From Thermoguttaceae bacterium (GTDB lineage: Bacteria; Planctomycetota; Planctomycetia; Pirellulales; Thermoguttaceae), in NCBI GenBank assembly GCA_017434455.1, contig JAFRFG010000002.1, positions 1-44,429 of the forward strand: 44,429 nucleotides of DNA, given 5' to 3'. A model generated the notes under the pieces. The model made no database searches. It saw nothing but the letters and a program-made list of their open reading frames with translations, and had not been told where the DNA came from. A program made the translations under genes and the position numbers. Positions 1-6,649 of this stretch are shown in pieces (position 1 is the stretch's first letter; each line of letters starts with the position of its first letter).

Positions 1-478
1 CCTTCTTTCGGTTGACAATGCCGTCGGGCATCGCCTCCAGACGCTGCATCATCTCCTCACCGATGCCGGCCAGGACCTGCTTGGGGCCGTCGTCGCCGGC
101 GACCCAATGGCCGAGGATGTTCAAGACCAAACCGCCGGTGGCCAGACCGCCGAAATGGCCGTACCGCTCCACCAGCGTCACCTTGGCACCGGCGCGGGCC
201 GCCGAAATCGCCGCGCAGCAGCCGGCCGGACCACCACCGACCACCAGGACATCGCACTCGGAGATCTGCGGAACCTCCAGCACCGGGCGGGTCACCTTGC
301 CGTCGGCCCGGCGCGCCGGCGCCGCGCCGACACCGTCGTACACCGTTCCGTTCGATTTGGGACCCGGTTTATTACGGTGCCGAAAAACGGCCCGAAGCGC
401 GACGGCGTTTGCCGCGGAAAACACGCCCAGGGCGGTCCAATTCATCCAGTCACGACGGGAGAGCATCGATTTTTTCAT
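1..478 (-). CDS. FAD-dependent oxidoreductase, Tat-exported, partial (C-terminus outside window)
   Basis: The N-terminal 159 residues are present and the reading frame runs off the left edge. The ATG at 478 is preceded by a GAAAGGAA ribosome site. Residues 6-30 form a Tat-type signal (SRRDW followed by an Ala-rich hydrophobic stretch). After a linker, residues 75-118 hold an FAD-binding Rossmann fold: DVLVVGGGPAG at 76-86, then GAKVTLVERYGHFGGLATGG. This matches the FAD_oxidored (PF12831) type common in planctomycete secreted redox enzymes. The substrate cannot be told from this fragment. It lies downstream of three same-strand metallo-beta-lactamase paralogues, 127 bases after the first, so co-transcription is possible but unproven. 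A second in-frame ATG at 466 is a less likely start because it would shorten the Tat n-region. Confidence 0.8.
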   Translation of the reverse strand, partial: MKKSMLSRRDWMNWTALGVFSAANAVALRAVFRHRNKPGPKSNGTVYDGVGAAPARRADGKVTRPVLEVPQISECDVLVVGGGPAGCCAAISAARAGAKVTLVERYGHFGGLATGGLVLNILGHWVAGDDGPKQVLAGIGEEMMQRLEAMPDGIVNRKK

Positions 479-605
479 AGAACGAATTCCTTTCTCATCA
501 TAGGGCGCGGCGAAAACGCGGTTTGGCAGTTTCGTTGGAACTTTTACGATTGATGGAACTTTTCACGATGGACGGATCACCGACGCCCCCGGCGGGTGCG
601 GCCTT

Positions 606-1868
606 TTATTTCCCCTTCGACTCAAAGGGCCCCAAGACCCGCTTGATCCGGCGACGCTCGTCGGTGGCGTCGAGGTGATACACAAAATACCGCTGACCGC
701 CGTCGACCACGCGAACGACCACGTGCCCGTACGCCGGCTGAAGGTACTCATGCCAGGGGCAGTCGGCCAGCTCGGCCAAACGCTTGGGCGAAACCCAGGT
801 CGGACAGACGGTCGTCTCGTCGACCGAGCGTCCCTTAGTCATATTGACCATCGTGTTGTCGCACAGGTGGTAATAATCCCAGACATTGGTGATATAGAAC
901 CGGGCGCGAACGGCGCTGGTGAATTCCTTGCGCATCGCGTCTTTATAGGTGTGATGATTCGTCTTGCAGACATCGACCTCGCCGGCCGCCGTACCGACAC
1001 GCCCCTCCACGTTGGCAAAGCCGCCGGCGGGATCTTTGTAGCCGTCGGAAATATCTCCGCCGGTAAAATATTTGAACGGGCCGTACGAGATGAGAATCGC
1101 CAAGCTCAGCGCGTTTTCGTTGACGGTCGCCTCGGGGATGAGCAGCCGAAGATCGTCATTCACTCCCTCTTTCCCGCTCCACACGACGATATTCCCCGCC
1201 AGGTTCCGGATATGGAAATCGGGGTAACTCTCGCGTTTTTTGGTCAGGTGAATCTGGTCCAGCGCGCCGACGGCGAACTCCGGATGAGTCGATATCCCCT
1301 GAGAAACCTTCCACTCGACGAACTTGGTGTAGTTCTTATGCGTCGGGCATAACTCAAACTTCGGCTGTTTTGGGTCCCCCCGATCATAGATGGCACCGAA
1401 ATCGAAAAATTCCCCCATATTCGCCAGCCCCGAGAGGACGTAATCTCCCCGGCCGTCGGCTTTGACCGGGGGATACTTGCCGCTGCCGCAGTGATCGGCG
1501 TGGTAGTGCGAGAGCATCATGTAATCGATCGAGCGGCCGCTGTCTTGGGGCTTCACCGCGGCGATGTAGCGCGCGATCCATTCGCTGACCGGACGCGATT
1601 TGTTCGGCAGGATCGGAAACTGGTCTTCCTGTTTCGAGAGGCGGTCAGCGGTATCCAGGAGCATCGTCGTCCCATCGGGGAAGACGTAGAACATATTCTC
1701 CCCCACCCCGCTGTAGATGAAGTGGAGGAACATCTCCCCCTCCCGCCAATCGGGGAGGGTCTGGCCGGCGAACTCCTCGGCCCCTATCCCCTTCGCCGCC
1801 CAGGCGCCGATCCCGCAGGCCCCTATGGCCGCGGCGGAGGTTTTCAAAAAATCACGTCTGCTGCCCAT
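606..1868 (-). CDS. Tat-exported metallo-beta-lactamase-fold protein, paralogue 1 of 3
   Basis: Protein of 420 residues. The open frame extends upstream to 1919, but I place the start at the ATG at 1868 because it has an AAAGGA site eight bases upstream and gives the same N-terminus as both neighbours (MGSRRDFLKTSAAA). That N-terminus is a Tat signal with the SRRDFLK motif and an Ala-rich h-region to about residue 30. The metal-binding motif HYHADH is at 121-126 (HxHxDH), and later GGDISD and KTNHHTYKDA supply the other expected metal ligands. The fold is clear; the substrate is not. It is probably a periplasmic hydrolase. Paralogue 1 differs from 2 and 3 in carrying Cys after the HxHxDH motif. 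It has its own promoter copy at 1911-1939. Confidence 0.85.
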   Translation of the reverse strand: MGSRRDFLKTSAAAIGACGIGAWAAKGIGAEEFAGQTLPDWREGEMFLHFIYSGVGENMFYVFPDGTTMLLDTADRLSKQEDQFPILPNKSRPVSEWIARYIAAVKPQDSGRSIDYMMLSHYHADHCGSGKYPPVKADGRGDYVLSGLANMGEFFDFGAIYDRGDPKQPKFELCPTHKNYTKFVEWKVSQGISTHPEFAVGALDQIHLTKKRESYPDFHIRNLAGNIVVWSGKEGVNDDLRLLIPEATVNENALSLAILISYGPFKYFTGGDISDGYKDPAGGFANVEGRVGTAAGEVDVCKTNHHTYKDAMRKEFTSAVRARFYITNVWDYYHLCDNTMVNMTKGRSVDETTVCPTWVSPKRLAELADCPWHEYLQPAYGHVVVRVVDGGQRYFVYHLDATDERRRIKRVLGPFESKGK

Positions 1869-1910
1869 CGTCTTTGTCCTTTCGTAAAAAAATCCCCTCA
1901 AACGGCTTTC

Positions 1911-1939
1911 ATTATACAAAGCCGCGGCGCGAAACGCAA
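1911..1939 (-). promoter_or_regulatory. Promoter of MBL paralogue 1 (TTGCGT-N17-TATAAT)
   Basis: On the minus strand a -35 box TTGCGT (1934-1939) and a consensus -10 TATAAT (1911-1916) are 17 bases apart, about 45 bases before the ATG at 1868. The surrounding bases closely match those upstream of paralogue 3 (4640-4668), so the promoter was duplicated with the gene. Confidence 0.7.
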
Positions 1940-1997
1940 ATCAAGGAATAAAGAGCGCGGCCGGCCCCCAAGCGGCGTGAAACGCCTCGGCCGAGCG

Positions 1998-3257
1998 TTA
2001 TTTCCCTTTCGACTCGAAGGGCCCCAAGATTCGCTTGATCCGGCGCCGATCATCGGTGGCGTCCAGGTGATAGACAAAGTACCGCCGGCCGCCGTCGATC
2101 ACGCGCACGACCACGTGTCCGTACGCCGGCTGAAGGTACTCGTGCCAGGAGCAGCCGGCCAGCTCGGCCAAACGCTTGGGAGCGACCCAGGTCGGGCAGA
2201 CGGTCGTCTCGTCGACCGAGCGCCCTTCGGTCATATTGGTCATCGTGTTGTCACACAGGTGGCGATAGGTCCAGGCGTTGGTGATGTAGAACCGGGCGCG
2301 AACGGCGCTGGTGAATTCCCTGCGCATCGCGTCTTTATAGGTATGGTGATTCGTCTTGCACACGTCGACCTCGCCGGCCGCCGTCCCGACGCGCCCCTCA
2401 ATATTGGCGCTGCCGCCTTGAGGATCTTTGTAGTCGTCGGAGATATCGCCCCCGGTGAAGTACTTGAACGGGCCGTACGAAATGAGAATCGCCAAGCTCA
2501 GCGCGTTTTCGAAGACATTCGCCTCGGGGATGAGAAGGCGAAGGTCGTCATTTTCCCCCTCTTTCCCGCTCCAAACGACGATATTCGCCGCCAAATTTCT
2601 GATATGGAAATCGGGGTAGCTGTCGGGTTTTTTGGTTAGGTGAATCTGGTCCAGCGCGCCGACGACAAACCCCGGACGGGTCGACACCCCCTGGGAAACT
2701 TTCCACTCGGCGAACTTCGTAAAATTCTCATACGCCCCGCTTAACTCGAACTTCGGCTGATCCGGATTCCCCCGGTCGTAGATGGCGCCGAAATCGAAAA
2801 ACTCCCCCATATTCGCCAGCCCCGAGAGGACATAATCTCCCCGGCCGTCGGCCCTGGCCGAGGGATACTTGCCGCTGCCGCCGTGATCAAGGTGGTAGTG
2901 CGAGAGCATCATATAGTCGATCGAGCGGCCGCTGTCTTGGGGCTTCACCGCGGCGACGTAGCGGGCGATCCACTCGCTGGCCGAGCGCGATTTGTTCGGC
3001 AGGATCGGGAAATTCTCCTCCTGATCGGTGGTGCGCTCCCCGGTATCCAGGAGCATCGTCGTCCCGTCGGGGAAGACGTAGAACATATTCTCCCCGATCC
3101 CGTTGTAGATGAAGTGGAGGAACATCTCCCCTTCCCGCCAATCGGGGAGGGTCTGGCCGATAAGTTCCTCGGCCCCGCCGTGCGCTGCCCAGGCGCCGAC
3201 CCCGCAGGCCCCCAGGGCCGCGGCGGAGGTTTTCAAAAAATCACGTCTGCTGCCCAT
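1998..3257 (-). CDS. Tat-exported metallo-beta-lactamase-fold protein, paralogue 2 of 3
   Basis: Protein of 419 residues beginning MGSRRDFLKTSAAALGACG, a Tat signal. It is collinear with paralogues 1 and 3 over its whole length, mostly identical by eye. The metal motif is HYHLDH near residue 120, followed by GGSGKY; downstream GGDISD and the NHHTYKDA motif are kept, so metal binding should be intact. Only 67 bases separate it from the stop-side neighbour paralogue 3, and I see no copy of the TTGCxT/TATAAT promoter there. It is therefore probably read through from paralogue 3's promoter. The exact substrate is unknown; residues around the active site (Leu in HYHLDH) vary between the copies, which may mean different specificities. 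Confidence 0.85.
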   Translation of the reverse strand: MGSRRDFLKTSAAALGACGVGAWAAHGGAEELIGQTLPDWREGEMFLHFIYNGIGENMFYVFPDGTTMLLDTGERTTDQEENFPILPNKSRSASEWIARYVAAVKPQDSGRSIDYMMLSHYHLDHGGSGKYPSARADGRGDYVLSGLANMGEFFDFGAIYDRGNPDQPKFELSGAYENFTKFAEWKVSQGVSTRPGFVVGALDQIHLTKKPDSYPDFHIRNLAANIVVWSGKEGENDDLRLLIPEANVFENALSLAILISYGPFKYFTGGDISDDYKDPQGGSANIEGRVGTAAGEVDVCKTNHHTYKDAMRREFTSAVRARFYITNAWTYRHLCDNTMTNMTEGRSVDETTVCPTWVAPKRLAELAGCSWHEYLQPAYGHVVVRVIDGGRRYFVYHLDATDDRRRIKRILGPFESKGK

Positions 3258-3324
3258 CGTGTTCGTCCCCTTTCAAAAAATACCCCCCCAACAGCTGTTT
3301 ATGAGCACACAACCGCCTTGCCGA

Positions 3325-4587
3325 TTATTTCCCTTTCGACTCGAAGGGGCCGAGGACCCGCTTGATCCGGCGACGCTCGTCGGTGGCGTCGAGGTGATAC
3401 ACAAAATACCGCTGACCGCCGTCGACCACGCGCACGACCACGTGCCCGTACGCCGGCTGAAGGTACCCGTGCCAGGGGCAGTCGGCCAGTTCGGCCAAAC
3501 GCTTGGGAGCGACCCAGGTCGGGCAGACGGTCGTCTCGTCGGTTGTGCGCCCCTCGGTCATGTTGGCCATCGTGTTGTCGCACAGGTGGTAATAATCCCA
3601 GACGTTGGTGATGTAGAACCGAGCGCGCACGGCGCTGGTGAACTCTTTGCGCATCGCGTCTTTATAGGTGTGGTGATTCGTCTTGCACACGTCGACCTCC
3701 CCGGCCGCCGTCCCGACACGCCCCTCCACGTTGGCACTGCCGCCTTGAGGATCGTTGTAGCAGTCGGAAATATCACCACCGGTGTAATATTTGAACGGCC
3801 CGTACGAGATGAGAATCGCCAAGCTGAGCGCGTTCTCGTAGACGTTCGCCTCGGGGATAAGAAGGCGAAGATCGTCATTCTCTCCCTCTTTCCCGCTCCA
3901 AACGACGATATTCGCCGCCAAATTTCTGATATGGAAATCGGGGTAGCTCTCGCGTTTTTTGGTCAGGTGAATCTGATCCAGCGCGCCGACAGCGAACTGC
4001 GGACGGGTCGATACCCCCTGAGAAACTTTCCACTCGGCGAACTTCGTGTGGTTCTCGTACGACTCGCTCAGCTCAAACTTCGGCTGATTCGGATTCCCCC
4101 GGTCATAGATGGCGCCGAAGTCGAAAAATTCCCCCATATTCGCCAGCCCCGACAGCGCGTAGTCCCCCCGACCGTCGGCTTTGGCTTGGAAATGCTTGTC
4201 GTCCCCGCCGTGGTCGTTGTGGTAATGCGAGAGCATCATGTAGTCGATCGAGCGGTCGCTGTCCTTGGGCTTCACCGCGGCGACGTAGCGCGCGATCCAC
4301 TCGCTGGCCGAACGCGATTTGTTCGGCAGGACCGGGAAGTGCTCTTCCTGATCGATATCGCGCTCCCCGGTATCCAGGAGCATCGTCGTCCCGTCGGGGA
4401 AGACATAGAACATATTCTCCCCGACCCCGTTATAGATGAAGTGAAGAAACATCTCCCCTTCCCGCCAATCGGGGAGGGTCTGGCCGATAAGTTCCTCGGC
4501 CCCGCCGATGTTTCCCGCCCAAGCGCCGACCCCGCAGGCCCCAATGGCCGCGGCGGAGGTCTTTAAAAAATCACGTCTGCTGCCCAT
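3325..4587 (-). CDS. Tat-exported metallo-beta-lactamase-fold protein, paralogue 3 of 3
   Basis: Protein of 420 residues. The frame is open further upstream to 4695, but the ATG at 4587 gives the shared start MGSRRDFLK with a purine-rich GAAAGGCGG upstream, and the longer form would place the Tat motif 37 residues inside the protein and start upstream of the promoter. The Tat signal is followed by the MBL domain with HYHNDH at about 121-126, then GGDDKH in place of the GSGKY of the other copies. The GGDISD and NHHTYKDA motifs are retained. It is the first gene of the tandem group in the direction of transcription and has a strong promoter at 4640-4668. Function beyond metal-dependent hydrolase fold is not assignable. 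Confidence 0.85.
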   Translation of the reverse strand: MGSRRDFLKTSAAAIGACGVGAWAGNIGGAEELIGQTLPDWREGEMFLHFIYNGVGENMFYVFPDGTTMLLDTGERDIDQEEHFPVLPNKSRSASEWIARYVAAVKPKDSDRSIDYMMLSHYHNDHGGDDKHFQAKADGRGDYALSGLANMGEFFDFGAIYDRGNPNQPKFELSESYENHTKFAEWKVSQGVSTRPQFAVGALDQIHLTKKRESYPDFHIRNLAANIVVWSGKEGENDDLRLLIPEANVYENALSLAILISYGPFKYYTGGDISDCYNDPQGGSANVEGRVGTAAGEVDVCKTNHHTYKDAMRKEFTSAVRARFYITNVWDYYHLCDNTMANMTEGRTTDETTVCPTWVAPKRLAELADCPWHGYLQPAYGHVVVRVVDGGQRYFVYHLDATDERRRIKRVLGPFESKGK

Positions 4588-4639
4588 CGCTCGTTTGCCG
4601 CCTTTCGTAAAAACACCCCCCCTTAAGACACCAGCTTTG

Positions 4640-4668
4640 ATTATACAAAGCCGCGGCGCGAAAGGCAA
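4640..4668 (-). promoter_or_regulatory. Promoter of MBL paralogue 3 (TTGCCT-N17-TATAAT)
   Basis: The minus strand carries -35 TTGCCT (4663-4668) and -10 TATAAT (4640-4645) with 17-base spacing, about 50 bases ahead of the ATG at 4587. The spacer (rich in GCGCCGCGGC) is the same as in the promoter before paralogue 1. Confidence 0.75.
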
Positions 4669-4743
4669 ATCAATCCAAATCGGCGAAAAGAACAATCAAA
4701 AAAAAGAAATACCGGGGAAAGAGCCCCCCCTTCCCCGCGCGGA

Positions 4744-5139
4744 TCAATACTTAAAGGCGAACCCCTCCTCCAGCTCCTGGGGAAGGTCAAACAGATCGAC
4801 AAAGTCTTCAAAAGTATCGCTGCTGCTTTTACTCATCAGCCCGACATCGATCATATTGAAGACAATCGTGCCGATATCCTCGGTCTTGTGGATCCCCATC
4901 GAGCCGAGAACCATCCCCGCCATAAAGCCGTACTGCCCAAGAGCGCACTGCTTCACGGCCAGGCACAGATCCTGGCCGCTGACATGCGTCGGGCCGGAGA
5001 TGCTTTCCCCGGAAACACGCGCTTCCTCTCGGCGCCGCTGGACGGCGTATTCGAGCGCTTTCGAGACAAAAATGTAGGCGCCGCGTTTATAACGCTTATC
5101 CCGCGTCAGGAGTTTTTCGAACTCCTCGGCCTTTCCCAT
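4744..5139 (-). CDS. TIGR04138-like (Minf_1886 family) Planctomycetes/Verrucomicrobia-restricted protein
   Basis: Small soluble protein of 131 residues. Landmarks are FEKLLTRDKRYKRGAYIFVSKALEYAVQ near the N-terminus, HVSGQDLCLAVKQCALGQYGFMAGMVL in the middle, and DIGTIVFNMIDVGLMSKSSSDTFEDFVDLF at the end. This pattern matches my memory of a conserved hypothetical family confined to Planctomycetes and Verrucomicrobia (TIGR04138, Minf_1886). Its function is unknown. No signal peptide or membrane segment is visible. It is transcribed in the same direction as the PIN/TRAM gene 129 bases upstream, with a hairpin (5185-5220) in the gap. The assignment supports the taxonomic placement of the window. 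Confidence 0.75.
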   Translation of the reverse strand: MGKAEEFEKLLTRDKRYKRGAYIFVSKALEYAVQRRREEARVSGESISGPTHVSGQDLCLAVKQCALGQYGFMAGMVLGSMGIHKTEDIGTIVFNMIDVGLMSKSSSDTFEDFVDLFDLPQELEEGFAFKY

Positions 5140-5184
5140 GGCTGTGTCTTGACCTCGAAACTAAGGGGCATCTTTTTTCCCTCA

Positions 5185-5220
5185 AGAACCGGCGTTCCCC
5201 TTTGTTTGAATACCGGTTCT
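5185..5220. other. Hairpin in the gap between the PIN/TRAM gene and the TIGR04138-like gene
   Basis: AGAACCGG (5185-5192) pairs with CCGGTTCT (5213-5220) across a 20-base loop, with further partial pairing. It lies just past the stop of the minus-strand PIN/TRAM gene but has no clear U-run on either strand, so it is a weak terminator or RNA-processing candidate rather than a confident one. Confidence 0.35.
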
Positions 5221-5268
5221 CGTGACGCTTTCTTCGCGCGGAAGAAAAACCTCAGGCGGGGCTCTCGA

Positions 5269-6336
5269 TCATTTGCCGATCACAAACGACATCCCCGTGA
5301 GCTTCTTGACGGTGTGCTCGTACCGCGCGAAGATCATTCGCCCGGCACTGGTCTGCAGCACACTGGTCACGGTGACCGAGACACGCTCCCCGATATGGCT
5401 GTACCCCTGGTCGACCACCATCATCGTGCCGTCGTCCAGATAGGCGATCCCCTGGCCGACTTCCTCACCGCTTTTGATGATATCGACCTCGATCCGCTCC
5501 CCGGGGAGGAAGACCGGTTTGAGGGAGTTCGCCAGATCGTTGAGGTTAATCACCACCACGCCCTGAAGCTTCGCCACCTTATTGAGGTTGAAGTCGTTCG
5601 TCACCAGCTTGCCGCTGAGGTGCTTGGTCAGCGCCACGAGCTTCAGGTCGACCGGCTGGCCTTTATATTCGGGCAGTTCGGTATCGTCGATCTGAAGATC
5701 GACCCCCGGCATATTCTGCAGCCGGTTGAGGATATCCAAACCGCGGCGGCCGCGGGAACGGCGCGAGCGGTCGGGCGAGTCGGCGATGTGCTGAAGCTCG
5801 ATCATCGCGAATCGGGGCATCACCAGGGGGGAATCGACCAGTTTGGTCTCCATCACGTCGGCGATACGGCCGTCGATCACGACGCTGGTATCCAAAATCA
5901 GCGGTTTAATCCCTTTGACGTTTTTCTGGAACTCGACATAGGGGATGATAAACCGAAAGTCGTTCCGGGTCTGGAGGAGGAAACTGACCCCCAAATAACT
6001 GAACGACAGGAGCATAATCGCCATCACGTTGCGGCGCAGATCCGAGGGACCTTCGTTGATCCCCTCGTTGAAGAACGGCTCCAGCGCCATCCCCATAAAG
6101 TAGGTCATCACCATCCCGATCAGCAGCCCGAAATAGATCGCGCCGATCCATTGGACCTGCTTTTTGGGGAAAGCCATATCGATCACGATCAGCGCGACCG
6201 CGAAGATCATCAGCGCGAAGAAGGTGGTGAGATTGATTTCGGCGTTGCCGCCGGCGATTCCGCCGCTGCGGACGATAACCACACCGATCCCGCTGGTGAC
6301 CAGCAGGAACAAACATCGAAGGATCAATAATATCAT
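5269..6336 (-). CDS. PIN/TRAM-domain integral membrane protein, YacL-like
   Basis: I start at the ATG at 6336 (355 residues) because a GAGG site sits five bases upstream and because a promoter at 6392-6420 predicts transcription starting near 6385, which would leave the alternative GTG at 6381 almost without leader. The N-terminal third has about four hydrophobic membrane segments (LLILRCLFLLVTSGIGVVIV; FFALMIFAVALIVIDMAF; IGAIYFGLLIGMVMTYFM; VMAIMLLSFSYLGVSFLL). Then comes a PIN domain beginning LILDTSVVIDGRIADV with the acidic residues typical of PIN nucleases, and LVTNDFNLNKVA. A TRAM domain closes the protein (GERIEVDI..GEEVGQGIAYLDDGTMMVV). This is the YacL architecture. A membrane-bound nuclease acting on RNA is a family-based inference; the target is unknown. 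Confidence 0.85.
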   Translation of the reverse strand: MILLILRCLFLLVTSGIGVVIVRSGGIAGGNAEINLTTFFALMIFAVALIVIDMAFPKKQVQWIGAIYFGLLIGMVMTYFMGMALEPFFNEGINEGPSDLRRNVMAIMLLSFSYLGVSFLLQTRNDFRFIIPYVEFQKNVKGIKPLILDTSVVIDGRIADVMETKLVDSPLVMPRFAMIELQHIADSPDRSRRSRGRRGLDILNRLQNMPGVDLQIDDTELPEYKGQPVDLKLVALTKHLSGKLVTNDFNLNKVAKLQGVVVINLNDLANSLKPVFLPGERIEVDIIKSGEEVGQGIAYLDDGTMMVVDQGYSHIGERVSVTVTSVLQTSAGRMIFARYEHTVKKLTGMSFVIGK

Positions 6337-6391
6337 TACGGCCTCATAAATCAAAAATGGAAAAAAAATGTAAGACAGCACTCCGCTAGGG

Positions 6392-6420
6392 AGTATAACA
6401 CATCAAACGCTCAAAGTCTA
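6392..6420 (-). promoter_or_regulatory. Promoter of the PIN/TRAM gene (TAGACT-N17-TATACT)
   Basis: Minus-strand -35 TAGACT (6415-6420) and -10 TATACT (6392-6397), spacing 17. The predicted transcription start near 6385 lies just upstream of the GTG at 6381, favouring the ATG at 6336 as the true start codon. Confidence 0.55.
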
Positions 6421-6501
6421 CTATCCCGAAACAGTTATCGGGAGGGGGTAAAAAAAGGGGGAGAAACCGGATTTTTATCGGGCCGAAATCGTCCCAAAAC
6501 C

Positions 6502-6530
6502 CTGTTAAAACTCCGCTTTTGCGCTATAAT
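6502..6530 (+). promoter_or_regulatory. gyrA promoter (weak -35, consensus -10 TATAAT)
   Basis: A perfect -10 TATAAT lies at 6525-6530. At 17-base spacing the -35 is CTGTTA, a poor match, which suggests an activator or supercoiling-dependent promoter. The -10 box is embedded in GCGCTATA (6521-6528), the inverse of the TATAGCGC elements downstream. The leader to the TTG at 6650 would be about 110 bases. Confidence 0.55.
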
Positions 6531-6538
6531 AGACAATA

Positions 6539-6576
6539 TATATAGCGCATGTTCCCCGTATATAGCGCACGTTCCC
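6539..6576 (+). repeat. Two direct repeats TATATAGCGCAYGTTCCC in the gyrA leader
   Basis: Two 18-base copies at 6539-6556 and 6559-6576 differ at one base and are exactly 20 bases apart (two helical turns). They lie immediately after the -10 box, where a repressor could block transcription. The TATAGCGC core is mirrored by GCGCTATA at 6521-6528 over the -10 box, giving three half-sites on one DNA face. Confidence 0.7.
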
Positions 6577-6649
6577 TTTGGACGGAACCCCTTCCCCCGC
6601 CGCAGGCGGGGCACAGAAAGCCGTCCGCAGCTTCGAAAAGGAGGTCCCA

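Larger units (their letters stand above)
6337..6649. other. Divergent intergenic region between the PIN/TRAM gene and gyrA
   Basis: This gap holds promoters in both directions (minus at 6392-6420, plus at 6502-6530) and the TATAGCGC repeats listed separately. The frame of gyrA is open back to a TTG at 6578, but this part lies before the strong ribosome site and is read as leader. Confidence 0.6.

Noticed and set aside
6578..6649. 24-codon longer gyrA from TTG 6578
   Set aside because: It lacks a ribosome site, while TTG 6650 has a consensus AAGGAGG at ideal spacing.
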